DNA from: Trichomonas tenax
Lineage: Eukaryota; Parabasalia; Trichomonadida; Trichomonadidae
Length of the DNA: 58,836 nucleotides
Assembly: GCA_023091735.1 (NCBI GenBank)
Contig: JALKBU010000226.1
Coordinates: 1 to 58,836 of the forward strand
Direction of reading: 5' to 3'
How positions within the stretch are numbered: the first letter of the stretch is position 1; the number at the start of each line of letters is the position of its first letter. The notes under the pieces were generated by a model, which was not told the origin of the DNA, did not search any database, and was given only the letters and a program-made list of their open reading frames with translations. A program made the position numbers and the translations under genes. Below, in pieces: positions 30,981 to 41,925 of the stretch.

Positions 30981-31703
30981 TATGAAAAATGTAAAAAGTT
31001 TTGCCAAATAAACTTCAAAAATGTCATGTAAAAGTCTTGTCAATTAAATATATGGCTCTTTGAAACGAATGGATTTTTTTGCGGCATTTGCAGTGACTAC
31101 ATAAAGTTTAGCTTTCTTTCATCCCATAAATATAAAACACACATTCATGCGCCCCATCTATTAAAACAGTTAAATGTCAAACGTTGTCTATAGCTTTTTA
31201 TGGCGTCTCCAATTTTTTGTCGTGTAAAATATATTTTGACATGTAAAGTCAAAGAAATTTTGAAACATCATTGAAAATACTACATAAACGCAATTTCCAG
31301 GATCCAAAATGAAGATTACTGAGCGACAGCAATTGATTGATACCTCCATTCGTTTCGTTGTGTGAAGATTGTTTGAATGAATTATCAAAGTGCATTCAAT
31401 TGTTTGGAGGAGCTTTGTTGGCTATTATACATTCAAGGATTCCAACGGATACCAATAGCATAATGAAATACGCAGATTTCGAGTTAAACAATGCAACGTG
31501 AGAAATATATTATTGAGATTTTTGAAGTGTTATCAATTATAGAAAAAAAAAACACATTTGTTTTTATTATCTTATGTTATGAAACCTTAAATCCATAAGT
31601 ATAAGAACTAACTGATTATTATTGAAAATTGAAATTAATATATCTTAAAGTTTGTGATTTATGTTGGCAATACCCTTAAACCTCACTGAATATTGTCAAT
31701 GCC
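30981..31703. other. AT-rich intergenic region with motif pair
   Basis: No gene recognised. TGTCATGTAAAA lies at 31022; TGTCGTGTAAAA (31218) and TGACATGTAAA (31237) are 19 bp apart. Convergent with nothing else recognisable. Confidence 0.6.
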
Positions 31704-32324
31704 TTATAATGCCATGTTGATTCTCTGATCTGCAGGAATTCCTTTAAGTCTCTTGTGTTTTGTGATTTTTGATTCTTCATAATGAATGCCAAGGTCTGTG
31801 AGGAGTTTTACAATCTTTATTTTATCTTCTTCTGGATGATTTGATTCAATTTCAATTTCGTAAAGTTTTTCTCCGTTCGGATATAAACATTCGTCAGCTT
31901 CTATAGTATATCCATCTATTGGTATGACGCGACGAATTGAAACAAAATTTCCTGTGATAAAATATTCAGATTGTTTTGTTTTCTTAACTGCTTTTCTCAC
32001 ACACTTTGGAACGTATTTGTATAAGTTTTTCGGATCATTTAGAATCATTTGAGCTGTTTCATCTGAAATTGCTTCTTCTATCTCACTTCGTGAAGAAATT
32101 CCGTCAACAATAGTTCCAGACCCTTTAGTAGTAATGACCCACCTCGTTGGAATTTCAGCTGTCTTTATACGTCTTAATCTCATTGATCTTTTGAGCTTTT
32201 TGTCATTTGTGTCAAAGAAAATGTTGTTCTGACGAAGGACACCAGTAATATTGAGAGCATATTTACTCAGAAGAGTCTCATAGCCTTCTTTTCAGAATGT
32301 TAATTTGATTTCAATCTCTGGCAT
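31704..32324 (-). pseudogene. CYTH-domain phosphatase (thiamine-triphosphatase/RNA-triphosphatase superfamily) with premature TGA
   Basis: About 206 codons. The frame opens with an ATG at 32324 and MPEIEIKLTF, whose EIEIK is the ExExK signature of CYTH proteins, which bind triphosphate and metal in an eight-strand tunnel. Codon 11 (32292-32294) is TGA; the frame then runs open (KEGYETLLSKYALN) through the rest of the domain: RLRRIKT, WVITTKG, EADECLYPNGEKLYEIEIES and the end near residue 206. Starting instead at the ATG at 32183 would remove ExExK and about 47 residues. A single base change from a sense codon (TGG or CGA) explains the stop. TGA terminates other genes here, so recoding is unlikely; a nonsense allele or sequencing error is the best reading. 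Confidence 0.8.
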
Positions 32325-32337
32325 TTTTATAATTTTT

Positions 32338-32470
32338 TGCCATGTAAAATTTCAATGTCAATAAATCATTTCCTGCCTCGTAAAATTATTTATATGTCAA
32401 AATATTTAAAATCATTATATTATTCCATTTTAATCTATAGAATCTACATGTGACATATTTCATGTAAAAT
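32338..32470 (+). promoter_or_regulatory. motif cluster between divergent CYTH and MYND genes
   Basis: GCCATGTAAAAT (32338), GCCTCGTAAAAT (32374) and TTCATGTAAAAT (32459) share a GTAAAAT core in one orientation, within the 171-bp divergent spacer. They are weaker members of the recurring upstream motif. Confidence 0.4.
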
Positions 32471-32495
32471 CGACTAAAATTTTATTGGTTCTGTG

Positions 32496-33851
32496 ATGCG
32501 AGGCTATTCCGAAGAGTTAAAGCCGAAGCTTTTCGTGACGATAGCGAGGAATATTGAACTCGACAGCATCACAAAGGAGACAATCTTGGCGGTAAGTCAA
32601 ACGGGTTGCGTTTATTTATATTCATTAGTCCCAGATTACACGAATTATCACATAGATAATCACAGAAATGCCGTATCGCAGATCCCCGGTGATAATGAAG
32701 TCGATAAAAACAATGATCAAGTTGCAATAACATCAGATACACAAATAAGTTGTATTGGAACACTAAATCTTGCGAAGGACAAACGACAAGTCGACATTCA
32801 ATTCAACGAATACAATAATATTTTAATCGCTACAGGAATAATTTATAAACATGTTTTATCGATTGGTTTATACCAAGTTTCTGAGACACAGCTGAAATTA
32901 ATTCATGTCGAAAGTTACAGTGGTGCTACAGCTCTGGGCTATGACCCAATGAATAGCTCGATAATTGTTCTTCTGAGGACATTGAATGGCTCTTTGGTCG
33001 TTTTTTCACAATTAGCAGATGATTCTGATCCATTCCATCCAGAATTCATCAAGAAATTCTCAATTGCAGGATATGGACATAAAAGGACAACAAATATGCG
33101 AGTTAGTCCTGTTTCACCAACATTAATCATTACTTGGTCGGACGATAAGTTCCCCATCATATCATTATGGACATTAAACCAACTCGTTTGGTATAATACA
33201 ACTTATAATTTCACCACGAAATCATATATTCAAGCAATAGAGTTTGACGAGACCTGTTATAAAATCGGGATCGTTATCGCACAAACAAAGAAGACTATTA
33301 TAGGAATTTGGACAATTGAAGAAAATAATTTCATTCAGCAAAATATCGTTATAGATGATAATATTACTGTTAATAGAGCGAAATGGAAGCCTGACATTTC
33401 ATCGTCAGGTACTTCATTCTGTGTGTGGACTCCTAGAGGAATGATTGAAGCAAATGGAAATGAATTGATTAAATGGAGACTTGACTCAGTTAGATCATAT
33501 ATGTTTGTTGTTTCTCACGGCGGATTCCATGTTTATTTTGATAAGAGCGGCATTTTGAAGATTGCTGGCTCTAAGACCATGGAAGATGATCGCGAGAACT
33601 CTATGATCATTGGAGAGAAGACAAAGCCTTTATCATTCATAAAAGCAAAGATTAGCGGAAAGATGTTAAATGCTTCAGGTGTTCATATGCAGAGATGTTA
33701 TAACTGCCGAATGCCGCTTCAATATCCACTTGTTTCATGCGAGGAAGGAATTTCTGCTTGCTACTGCAGCCTCAAGTGTCAGGAAAAGCACTGGCCGCTC
33801 TATTTCGCAAGCCATCAGGCTTTCTTTTTCGAAGATGAGGATAGATCTTGA
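32496..33851 (+). CDS. beta-propeller-like protein with C-terminal MYND zinc finger
   Basis: 451 residues from the ATG at 32496 (a GTG one codon earlier is not a credible eukaryotic start). Residues about 1-390 are beta-rich with WD40-like strand patterns (ILAVSQTGCVYLYSL, LIITWSDDKFPIISLWTLN, KKTIIGIWTIEENNF), suggesting a propeller. Residues about 400-445 make a MYND finger: CYNCRMPLQYPLVSCEE, then CYCSLKCQEKHWPLYFASH, with the Cys and His pairs in place although the final Cys is replaced. MYND fingers bind proline-rich partner peptides. The combination is not one I know from animals or fungi. The stop is TGA. Confidence 0.75.
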   Translation: MRGYSEELKPKLFVTIARNIELDSITKETILAVSQTGCVYLYSLVPDYTNYHIDNHRNAVSQIPGDNEVDKNNDQVAITSDTQISCIGTLNLAKDKRQVDIQFNEYNNILIATGIIYKHVLSIGLYQVSETQLKLIHVESYSGATALGYDPMNSSIIVLLRTLNGSLVVFSQLADDSDPFHPEFIKKFSIAGYGHKRTTNMRVSPVSPTLIITWSDDKFPIISLWTLNQLVWYNTTYNFTTKSYIQAIEFDETCYKIGIVIAQTKKTIIGIWTIEENNFIQQNIVIDDNITVNRAKWKPDISSSGTSFCVWTPRGMIEANGNELIKWRLDSVRSYMFVVSHGGFHVYFDKSGILKIAGSKTMEDDRENSMIIGEKTKPLSFIKAKISGKMLNASGVHMQRCYNCRMPLQYPLVSCEEGISACYCSLKCQEKHWPLYFASHQAFFFEDEDRS

Positions 33852-34162
33852 TATAAGCTGTTATTTTTGTTTTCAACACATTGATTTCCGTCAAATCTCT
33901 TAATGATGAATTATTTTGTGAAATATTTCTTTGATCGAGAAACAGTTCAAAATCGAATATTACTTTGAAAGGAAATACTATTTTTATATTCTTCAATGCA
34001 TTTAATTAAATATTTTAATTGTGTGATTTTATATCAATGTTTTTGCATCTAAAGATTTATAATTTGATTTGAGCTCATTGTAAAGATAATGATGTTTATA
34101 CACTATATGCTATTTTTTTTGAAAATGTTAAATTTTATTTTAATACAACAATCTATTGAGCT
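33852..34162. other. AT-rich convergent spacer
   Basis: The 3' ends of the MYND gene and RRP40 face each other; nothing else recognised. Confidence 0.65.
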
Positions 34163-34699
34163 CTAGTTAAAGCGAACATTTTGGAGACCTTCTTCGAAAG
34201 CCGCCTTTGGATTTTGTTGAGCAATCGAATTTTTAATAATACTAAGAAGTTGCACATCTGCGATAGAATTCCCTGTCTCGAACCAATATCTGCCGTTCAT
34301 TCCAGGAGCAACTCTCAATTTCGATTTTTGAGAAACCAATTTTGTAAATTCGATTTGATCCATTAATTTCATATCACTCTGACGTAATCTGAGGACAGTT
34401 CCTCCAGTTAATCTCCCCAAGAACTCATTTTTAGTCCTTGGAAGACAAGATAACAAAACTTCGCCTGCTTCAGGAACATCTTCGACCCAACCAACGATTA
34501 ACTCGCCTTTATCGAATCTTGGCGCTGTCTGCTTGGTGACACCCGCGAAAGCCATTCCAGGAAGGAAAGCATTGTGACTAGAGCCGATATCGACAAGCCA
34601 ATCATCGCCAAATTTGCGGTCAACGATGCCTATAATAATGTCGCCTTTCTTCGGTTTGTAAAAACTGTTCGTATGCCCAATTATTTTTGTTTGTTCCAT
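34163..34699 (-). CDS. RRP40: exosome complex subunit RRP40 (EXOSC3-like)
   Basis: 178 residues, a compact form of the RRP40 cap subunit (animal proteins are about 270). Order: short N-terminal barrel (YKPKKGDIIIGIV), an S1 RNA-binding domain (about 20-85, WLVDIGSSHNAFLPGMAFAGVTK), then a KH-like domain containing GMNGRYWF (133-140), the Gly-x-Asn-Gly signature that separates RRP40 from RRP4 and CSL4. The protein sits on the PH-type ring of the RNA exosome and guides RNA for 3'-5' decay and processing in nucleus and cytoplasm. The leader GTCACCAAAA immediately before the ATG resembles that of the phosphatase at 23179. Confidence 0.87.
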   Translation of the reverse strand: MEQTKIIGHTNSFYKPKKGDIIIGIVDRKFGDDWLVDIGSSHNAFLPGMAFAGVTKQTAPRFDKGELIVGWVEDVPEAGEVLLSCLPRTKNEFLGRLTGGTVLRLRQSDMKLMDQIEFTKLVSQKSKLRVAPGMNGRYWFETGNSIADVQLLSIIKNSIAQQNPKAAFEEGLQNVRFN

Positions 34700-37218
34700 T
34701 TTTGGTGACTTTTGGCACTTTTTAAAATTTACTTTTTTTCATGGAAAAGTGACTTATAACGTAAACTATTCAAAAATATCACATTTTGTCCAAAATATCG
34801 TTTTCTATTACGACGTAGCATATTCCATATAAATCTGTGAGGTGCAAGGTCTCTTTCCCCAGCTTTGATATAGCTTGTAGATCTTCCGTTTAATTTGAAT
34901 GGAAAAATGTGCTTTTGTTTAAACTTGGTGCTGAGCAATGAATATGCAAGCTCCTGGAATTTAAAAGAAGAATTATAAGAATGAATTTATATATCTTAGT
35001 TTTGGTGAAGATAAATGCAAGCTGTTATGTGAAAGTGATTTTTCATTATTGACAAGTTTTCTCCTGATTTCTTAATGCTTCCTAGAATCCAAGTCAAATT
35101 ACAAACTTTTAATTTCATCCTATATACAACAAATGAAGAACATATTGTTTAACTTTTTGGTATATTCACAGCTGCAATATGTAGTGGAGTTCTTCCATGT
35201 TATTTTTTGCTTCAATATTGATACCATTTGAAATCATTTTCTTGCAATCTCATCACTGCTAAACTCAGCACAAATATATATATATTGGAGTAAGCTCATT
35301 CTGATCTTTTGCACCATTTGAAATCAATGTTCTTGCAACATCATTATTTCCATATTGAGCATAAATATGTCGTGGATTATGATTTCTGCAATCTAATTAC
35401 AGTTATATTCAGCACAAAATTGGATCACTCTAAGTTTTTTTATTAAGTATACTATAGTATAATTAATAAAAACAAAGCAATCTGTGGATCAAATGGAATT
35501 CTAAGGTCTCGTCTATCATTTTCCCGATAAAAGTTTGAAATCTTTTCTTGAAATATAGATTTATAATACATTGTTTAGGTTACACTTTAACTACAGCTTA
35601 AGTAATGAAGTAGATATGCCATTTCAACATTCTTGGATTTTTAAGTTTATCTGAATGAAAACAATAACATCAAAATTTAACTATCTTCATTCATTAACGC
35701 ATTGAATGCAAATAAACAGACAACATATATGTAGACTGATATACATCAGGATATTTTGGAATAAACTTTACTCATGGATTATACAATGGCGAGAAAAGAA
35801 TTGCATTTACTAAGATCAATATTACAAAATTGAGCCTAAGATAGATGAAGAATTCTCATTTGAAACATAACTAAAATCTCAAAGGTTACTCATCAAATCT
35901 CTTTTAACAAACAAAATAATTTTCATAAAGGTCAAAATATTTAAATTATTACCATTAAATTTGAAGATTATATATGATAGGAAAATGTAAACGTATTACC
36001 AAATAATCATAGTCTAAACACATCTTTTTGTCCATAATATCAAATAGAAAGTAATAATTACGGCTATTCTTGATTCATGTATAAAATATAATAGAGATAT
36101 AGTTAGTTAACCCAAACATATCATGTAAATACTCAAAATTCGAAAAAAATAATTTCAATAATTGATAAGGGAAAAATTACTGTAACACTATGCATTTTTG
36201 GATAAAGGAATATTTAAACATACTATTTATCTATTCACACACAAAGAATTATAAGCTTTTAAAATGAAATTTATTGATTTTTAATTTTTTCATGAAATTG
36301 GAGCCAAGATTGAAAGATAATGACATCATTTGGATGTGTTTAATTTTCTTGTTGTCGGACAATTATTTATAGGTAGATTTTCTTTTCTCATCACAGTCTT
36401 TCTCTGGCGCACATATAATCATATACAGCATACATAATGGCATATATTATCCCCTATATAAAAGACTCTACTACCTTCACAATGTACTCAAATAAGGCTC
36501 TTAATTAACACATCATCGCGGATTTTTTGAAAGCGTGTTTTAACTATATCTCTTGAGTCAGACATTTTCAAACTACAGCACAGTCAGGAGTGTAATGAAC
36601 ATATACATAGGTATTCACAGACGCAATTTCATGCAGTTTACACACGTTTTCATAAATTCGAGATATTGTCACTGACCTTACTACATTAACATAACCAACT
36701 AACACTCGAAACATGATGTAGACGTACATACCCACATGTGCACAGCAAATGCAAGTTAAAATCATTAAATATTAAATTTTAATTTCAGATAATACTATCA
36801 AAAAAATTAATTCTCTTCAAACTTCGCATGATTGTATCACTATGTACCCCTCATCATATGCCATAGTATTAGCCTTCAAATATGTTCCCTTCATATTAAA
36901 CCCGAACCTCGACCAATACCCCTTGGGTCGACTCATTAACACATAAGTGGGAATGTGTTTATTTTGGAATTCGTGTTTAGCATATATGAAGTGATAATTT
37001 TTTATGTTTGCTGTTGTAAATTGTTTTGTGGAGGGAGAGGAACGGAGAAACCAACCCTACACCGAAGAATTTTAGGCAAACCTAAAAATCACACTTCATA
37101 TACCACTGAGATTGAAGATCGGTCAACATTAATATGCACCATCTAAAACTCATGATTTAGAAAAATATTTTTTTTCAATTTTTAGAAATTTTTCTAAATT
37201 TACGTTGAATAAAAATTA
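34700..37218. other. 2.5-kb AT-rich intergenic region with an ankyrin relic
   Basis: Apart from the ankyrin relic (listed), no gene is recognised. A G+C-richer patch at about 36890-37110 has short facing repeats (GCATATATGAAGTG near 36977 and CACTTCATATAC near 37092) but no RNA family I can name. Confidence 0.55.
35165..35400 (-). pseudogene. ankyrin-repeat gene relic
   Basis: Minus-strand translation gives two degenerate ankyrin repeats, HIYAQYGNNDVARTLISNGA and then KKMISNGINIEAKN, ending near HYIL, in two frames with stops between them. YGNNDVAxxLISNGA is the consensus of the large trichomonad ankyrin family. No intact frame exceeds one repeat and no start is seen, so this is a decayed fragment of a member of that multigene family. 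Confidence 0.7.
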
Positions 37219-40200
37219 ATGACTTCTTCTTCACACCAAGGAACGACAGCTTCACAATCGTTGGACCACGGTATCGTAAACTTGGAGTTTGTGCAGAAGA
37301 AAGGTTTCATTGAGAAGCATTTCCCTCTTTTTCACGCATTATTCTTGCAAAACATGATTCCGGTCGTTTTTGGTTATCCGTTCTCGTTTTTGTACTTCTT
37401 GCAGTGCATGTTTATATTCTCGTGGCCTTGGATGAAGTATATGGATGGAAATCGTGATAATAAAATAATGAAATGGCTATTTAGATTGCTTTTGTTCATA
37501 GATAACGACGCAACTGATGATAATTACCTCTATGCAGCAATTGTCATGTGGATAATGGCTTATTCAACTGTTTTTTTGATACAATTTCAATTAATGTATT
37601 ACAAATATCAGAGAAAATTCATTTCTTTCTTAAATTATCCGATAAGACTCTACTATGATACATTTCTGGTATGGCATAATATGCCTGCTATGATTGGAAC
37701 TCTCCAAACGTTATTAAAACTGTTTAGGGGCGAATCTAGCACGAAACTCATATTTGCATTCATATTCTACTTGACAGGGTGCTTCTACATGGTCATTTCT
37801 TTCACTATGATTCATTTATTTGCAGGAAAATCAATTTTTGTCTGGAGATGGCCGCTATTGAACTTTGATCCTCTACTGATGATATATACGATATGGTTCA
37901 ATCTCATTGTTATTACTTGTTTCCATATATTAACACTTTTTGAAAGTTGGGCTCCAATTACAGCTGCCATCATTCATTGTCTTGGATTTTCTTATCTAGG
38001 ATATTACCTTTACAACAATGCTACATTTGTCGACATTCTGGTCCAGTCTATGGCCTTAGCGTGGTTCTTTGCGTGCGCAATTTCAGATTTCATTGTTGTG
38101 ATTGCAAATTTAGTTCCAGACATGTTCTACTTCGCTCCAATAGTCGCATCTGTTACAGGTTTATGCGTTTTGTCAGGCTTTTTCTTGATTGTGAATATAT
38201 TAAGATATCGATATATGAAAAAACGTTTGAGTATCCAAAAGGAGTCGCAGGAACAATACAATGAGTACTATGATTCACTGGGATTAGGTGCAAATGAAGA
38301 TAAAGCGCTCGCTTACTTGAAAATTGGTTTCCAATATTATTGTCATTGCTTTTATAATTGGAGCTTAGTTAACTATATAATTGATAGGCATAAGACAGAG
38401 AGGGCACTGGCGATATGTCTTCACCTTGTCACTTTCTTTCCGAAAGAGTCAAGACTTCAAAACAAGATCGAAAAAGAGATATTAATGAGCAGAAGTATAT
38501 TTTGGCCTGCGAGATTCTTGATTTACGAAATCGAGCACTTGAAGATATTGAGGAACTTCCAGAACGATTCATCATCTAAAATGAGACTAGTAGAGCTACG
38601 AACAAACAGTCGTCAATGCGAAATCATGTGCAAAAGTGCAGTTGACTCAATAAAACTTACACCAGAATTCTTCGAGCACATGGGCGAAGCATTGCATCGA
38701 ACGCGCGCTCTGTGGAGAGAGGCAATCATTGACTCACCGAACAACTCAAAGTATTGCGAGGAGTACTCAAGGTATCTATGTGAAGCAGAGTGCGACTTCG
38801 TGGAGTGCTTGATCATGAAGAACAGACAAAATGCAATCGACTTAGGAACAAGTTTTAGTGTTGACATGTCATTCAGATCTATGGTTCGTACATTCCCTAA
38901 ATATCTTACAGAAAAGATAGTCGACCTTCAAGGCAAAGTAATAAAGAACTCAGCAGGCGAAGAAGTGAAGAACATTGCAACATTATCCGCAAATACAACA
39001 ATTTCGAGTGGAACAGGAACTTCAAATTCATCAACAACGAATCTTGACAATGAGATCGAAGACCATCTTGGACTCCTCACATTCAAGATGTCTCGTACTA
39101 GACTTGCGCTGCATAGAACTCTCTCAATGAAGATGTCAAAGCCAATTCATCTCATCAAAGATTTTTCGATTTTCTTGATAATCGCTCTCCCAATAATTTT
39201 CACGATCAGTTGGTTCAAAACGAAAGCCATACTCTTAGAGCGTGTTGACAACATGAAGCTTCTTGAGCAGCTTTCTATAACGAGGTTCTATTCAGCGCTT
39301 TCAAACTTGGATTTGATTTTGATGGTTTTCAAACGTATTCCAATGGTCAGTCCAATGCTCGAAGAAATGAAGACTCTAATGCGGAAATCAGACAAACCTT
39401 ACTTCGATCCATTCTCAGACAGCCTTATTTCTCTCATGAATTATACAAATGAAGCATCTTCAAGCTTCCAAGGATTGATCAATAAACTGACAAATCTCGC
39501 GATTGGAGGAGAGGATATCTTCAAATTCACAACAGTTCTCACGAACGAACAAATCAAATCACACACGTGCACGAACGAAGGAAGGATCGTTGGCAATTTC
39601 GACACATATGAGTCATCACTCGGCTCTTCAATCGCGATGTACATCTCGAATCAGAGACTGCTATCTAATCGGGTTCCATCAACAATTCAAGATCCTTTTT
39701 CGGACCCTGATATATGCGAATTGACATCGAACTATATGTCTTTCTTCGAGGGAGCGAGTTTACTTATGGGCAATATATCAGTGAGACAGGACAGAAATGG
39801 GGAAGAAGTCAACAACACTCTTCTATTCATCAAATACTTGATGCCAATTCTCACTTTTATTTTCGCATTTGTTCCGTTCATTATCATCCACATATTGATA
39901 CAGAGAAGCATCAATGAAATCATCAACTTGATTCAGTCATTCGATCTCAAAAGCAAAAACGAGGCTAAGGAAATGATGTATTATACAAATGAAACGGAAG
40001 AAATAAGGATCTCAGATTTCCACGGACGGAGCAGAAAGTCTTTCTTCCTTATATCCGCAATATGCTTCGTGATGATTCTTATCTGCCTGATCTGCTTCAG
40101 CGCTTGCGAGACATGCGTGAATGCGAACAGAGACATCGAGAAAATCAACCATTGGAACAAATTCGCTGCGGCAAGGCTCTCACTCTCTGCAGAGTCGTTC

Positions 40201-41925
40201 ACGACGATCATGATGTCAATCATCGTCAGTTTCGCGGGAGATGGATATCAGATCACGTCAAAGGAAGTCATATTCAATCTATCGAATTATGTTCTCCACA
40301 GCCTCGAAGAATCGGACCAGGCGATGGTCGATGGAACAGACAAATCTCCAGCATGCTACGGCTACAGCTTGGAACTCGATTTATTGAACATTATAGACGA
40401 AGACATTTACATCCCTGAAATAAGACCGAGCGATTTCTATGCGGACGCATCTGCTCATCAAATGATACAGATATATAAAGGTTACGCAAAGAATGTCATC
40501 AAAGCATTTACAAATCCTAACAATCAAGGAACTACATGGATTGAGGACGTCATGAACATGCTCTATCTATCGAACTACAGAATGTACTCGAAGCTCTTCA
40601 ATATTACGACACTTTTGATGTCCTTGGGGTCGCAGCGCATTGATGATCAGAAGCACCTCATGATAATGTTTATCTGCATGACATTCGCGTGTTTAACGAT
40701 ATTCAGCGTCTGTGTCCTCTTCTATCACAGGAGCAGAGTGCAGACTTACAGAGCATCTCTCATGGTCGTGAAGAGGTTCTCTCCGTACACTCTCATTAAC
40801 TCTAAGATGTTCGAGAGGATATTCCTTCATGGAAAAGTGGACGAAAAGACGGACAAAATGTCCATTGAAGCATCGATCATCAAGATAGCGAACGATGCAG
40901 TCATTTGCACAAACGTATACGGCGTTGTCGAGATTGTCAATAACGCTGCAACATCATTGATCGGGTTCACAGCAGATCAGATTCTTGGACAGAACATCAG
41001 CAGCTTTTTCATACCAGAACACGTCTCAAAGATCTCTTCAAAGATCGATGAGATGAGAAGTGGCCAATCTTCTGCTTTCTTCGAGGACGACTTCACACTG
41101 ATCAACGATGCAAACAAGCACATCGATGTCAGAGTAATCATCACTGCGATGAAGCGCGATTCATCGAGTGACGTAAACTCGTTTGTTGTCATTATCAAAG
41201 ACCAGTCTAATCTCATCTCTCAGAAGAGACAGGCAGAGGAAGCTAAAGCGAAGTCAGAGAAACTCCTCTATCAGATACTCCCAAGAGATGTCGTCGTTCA
41301 GATCAACAGAGGCGATAGAGAGATATCTTTTGAAGTGGGACACGCAACAGTCATGTTCATCGATATAAACAAGTTCAGCGAATACGCAGCAAACTTGAGT
41401 CCTCAGGACATAATGAACAACCTTTCGTATTACTTCGCATGCATCGACACAATTTCTTCGAAATACAAAATGATCAACAAGATAAAGCTCATTGGCGATA
41501 TTTATATGTCCGCATCCGGACTCTTCAATCAAGACGTCCCGCATGAGCAACACGCTGACAATGCGATCTTGTTCTGCCAGGATGTCATAAACAACATCGA
41601 CGAAATCAACATGAGACTCGTTGCGAATCTGAGTGTCAGAGTCGGCGTAAACAGCGGAGGCCCTATCATCGCTGGTGTTCTTGGAAGGGACAAACCAGTG
41701 TTCGACATCGTTGGCGACACAATCAATGTTGCAGCAAGGCTCCAAACGACAGCAGAACCAAACAAAGTCCACATCTCTCAATCAACGCTCTCACTCGTTT
41801 GCAAGATGAACTATGAAGTCGTTTCTAGAGGTGAAACATTCCTGAAAGGTAAAGGAACTGAACAGACCTTCTATATAAAGCCAAACAATCCTGTGTTCAG
41901 TACACTCGAATCTTCGATTCTTTGA
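37219..41925 (+). CDS. multi-pass receptor-type adenylyl cyclase with PAS domain
   Basis: 1568 residues. The N-terminal third has many membrane helices (about residues 45-340); a cytoplasmic helical region of about 300 residues follows. Further membrane helices near 645-665, 875-900, 940-965 and 1150-1175 bracket two extracytoplasmic segments. A PAS domain (about 1225-1335: NDAVICTNVYGVVEIVNNAA, GFTADQILGQ) leads via a signalling helix into a class III cyclase domain (about 1370-1545). Catalytic residues are intact: metal Asp1382 (FIDINKFSEY) and Asp1427 (KLIGDIYM), transition-state Asn1502 and Arg1506 (INVAARLQ). Lys1423 and Asp1496 mark ATP, not GTP, as substrate. This is the architecture of the large trichomonad adenylyl cyclase family, thought to couple surface sensing to cAMP. 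The stop is TGA. Confidence 0.93.
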   Translation: MTSSSHQGTTASQSLDHGIVNLEFVQKKGFIEKHFPLFHALFLQNMIPVVFGYPFSFLYFLQCMFIFSWPWMKYMDGNRDNKIMKWLFRLLLFIDNDATDDNYLYAAIVMWIMAYSTVFLIQFQLMYYKYQRKFISFLNYPIRLYYDTFLVWHNMPAMIGTLQTLLKLFRGESSTKLIFAFIFYLTGCFYMVISFTMIHLFAGKSIFVWRWPLLNFDPLLMIYTIWFNLIVITCFHILTLFESWAPITAAIIHCLGFSYLGYYLYNNATFVDILVQSMALAWFFACAISDFIVVIANLVPDMFYFAPIVASVTGLCVLSGFFLIVNILRYRYMKKRLSIQKESQEQYNEYYDSLGLGANEDKALAYLKIGFQYYCHCFYNWSLVNYIIDRHKTERALAICLHLVTFFPKESRLQNKIEKEILMSRSIFWPARFLIYEIEHLKILRNFQNDSSSKMRLVELRTNSRQCEIMCKSAVDSIKLTPEFFEHMGEALHRTRALWREAIIDSPNNSKYCEEYSRYLCEAECDFVECLIMKNRQNAIDLGTSFSVDMSFRSMVRTFPKYLTEKIVDLQGKVIKNSAGEEVKNIATLSANTTISSGTGTSNSSTTNLDNEIEDHLGLLTFKMSRTRLALHRTLSMKMSKPIHLIKDFSIFLIIALPIIFTISWFKTKAILLERVDNMKLLEQLSITRFYSALSNLDLILMVFKRIPMVSPMLEEMKTLMRKSDKPYFDPFSDSLISLMNYTNEASSSFQGLINKLTNLAIGGEDIFKFTTVLTNEQIKSHTCTNEGRIVGNFDTYESSLGSSIAMYISNQRLLSNRVPSTIQDPFSDPDICELTSNYMSFFEGASLLMGNISVRQDRNGEEVNNTLLFIKYLMPILTFIFAFVPFIIIHILIQRSINEIINLIQSFDLKSKNEAKEMMYYTNETEEIRISDFHGRSRKSFFLISAICFVMILICLICFSACETCVNANRDIEKINHWNKFAAARLSLSAESFTTIMMSIIVSFAGDGYQITSKEVIFNLSNYVLHSLEESDQAMVDGTDKSPACYGYSLELDLLNIIDEDIYIPEIRPSDFYADASAHQMIQIYKGYAKNVIKAFTNPNNQGTTWIEDVMNMLYLSNYRMYSKLFNITTLLMSLGSQRIDDQKHLMIMFICMTFACLTIFSVCVLFYHRSRVQTYRASLMVVKRFSPYTLINSKMFERIFLHGKVDEKTDKMSIEASIIKIANDAVICTNVYGVVEIVNNAATSLIGFTADQILGQNISSFFIPEHVSKISSKIDEMRSGQSSAFFEDDFTLINDANKHIDVRVIITAMKRDSSSDVNSFVVIIKDQSNLISQKRQAEEAKAKSEKLLYQILPRDVVVQINRGDREISFEVGHATVMFIDINKFSEYAANLSPQDIMNNLSYYFACIDTISSKYKMINKIKLIGDIYMSASGLFNQDVPHEQHADNAILFCQDVINNIDEINMRLVANLSVRVGVNSGGPIIAGVLGRDKPVFDIVGDTINVAARLQTTAEPNKVHISQSTLSLVCKMNYEVVSRGETFLKGKGTEQTFYIKPNNPVFSTLESSIL

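Noticed and set aside
32281..32324. TGA recoded as an amino acid in this organism
   Set aside because: TGA ends the adenylyl cyclase, the MYND-finger gene and the microprotein, so it acts as a stop here.
36890..37140. Candidate snRNA or other ncRNA in a G+C-richer patch
   Set aside because: No Sm site, U-RNA motif or consistent fold could be recognised.
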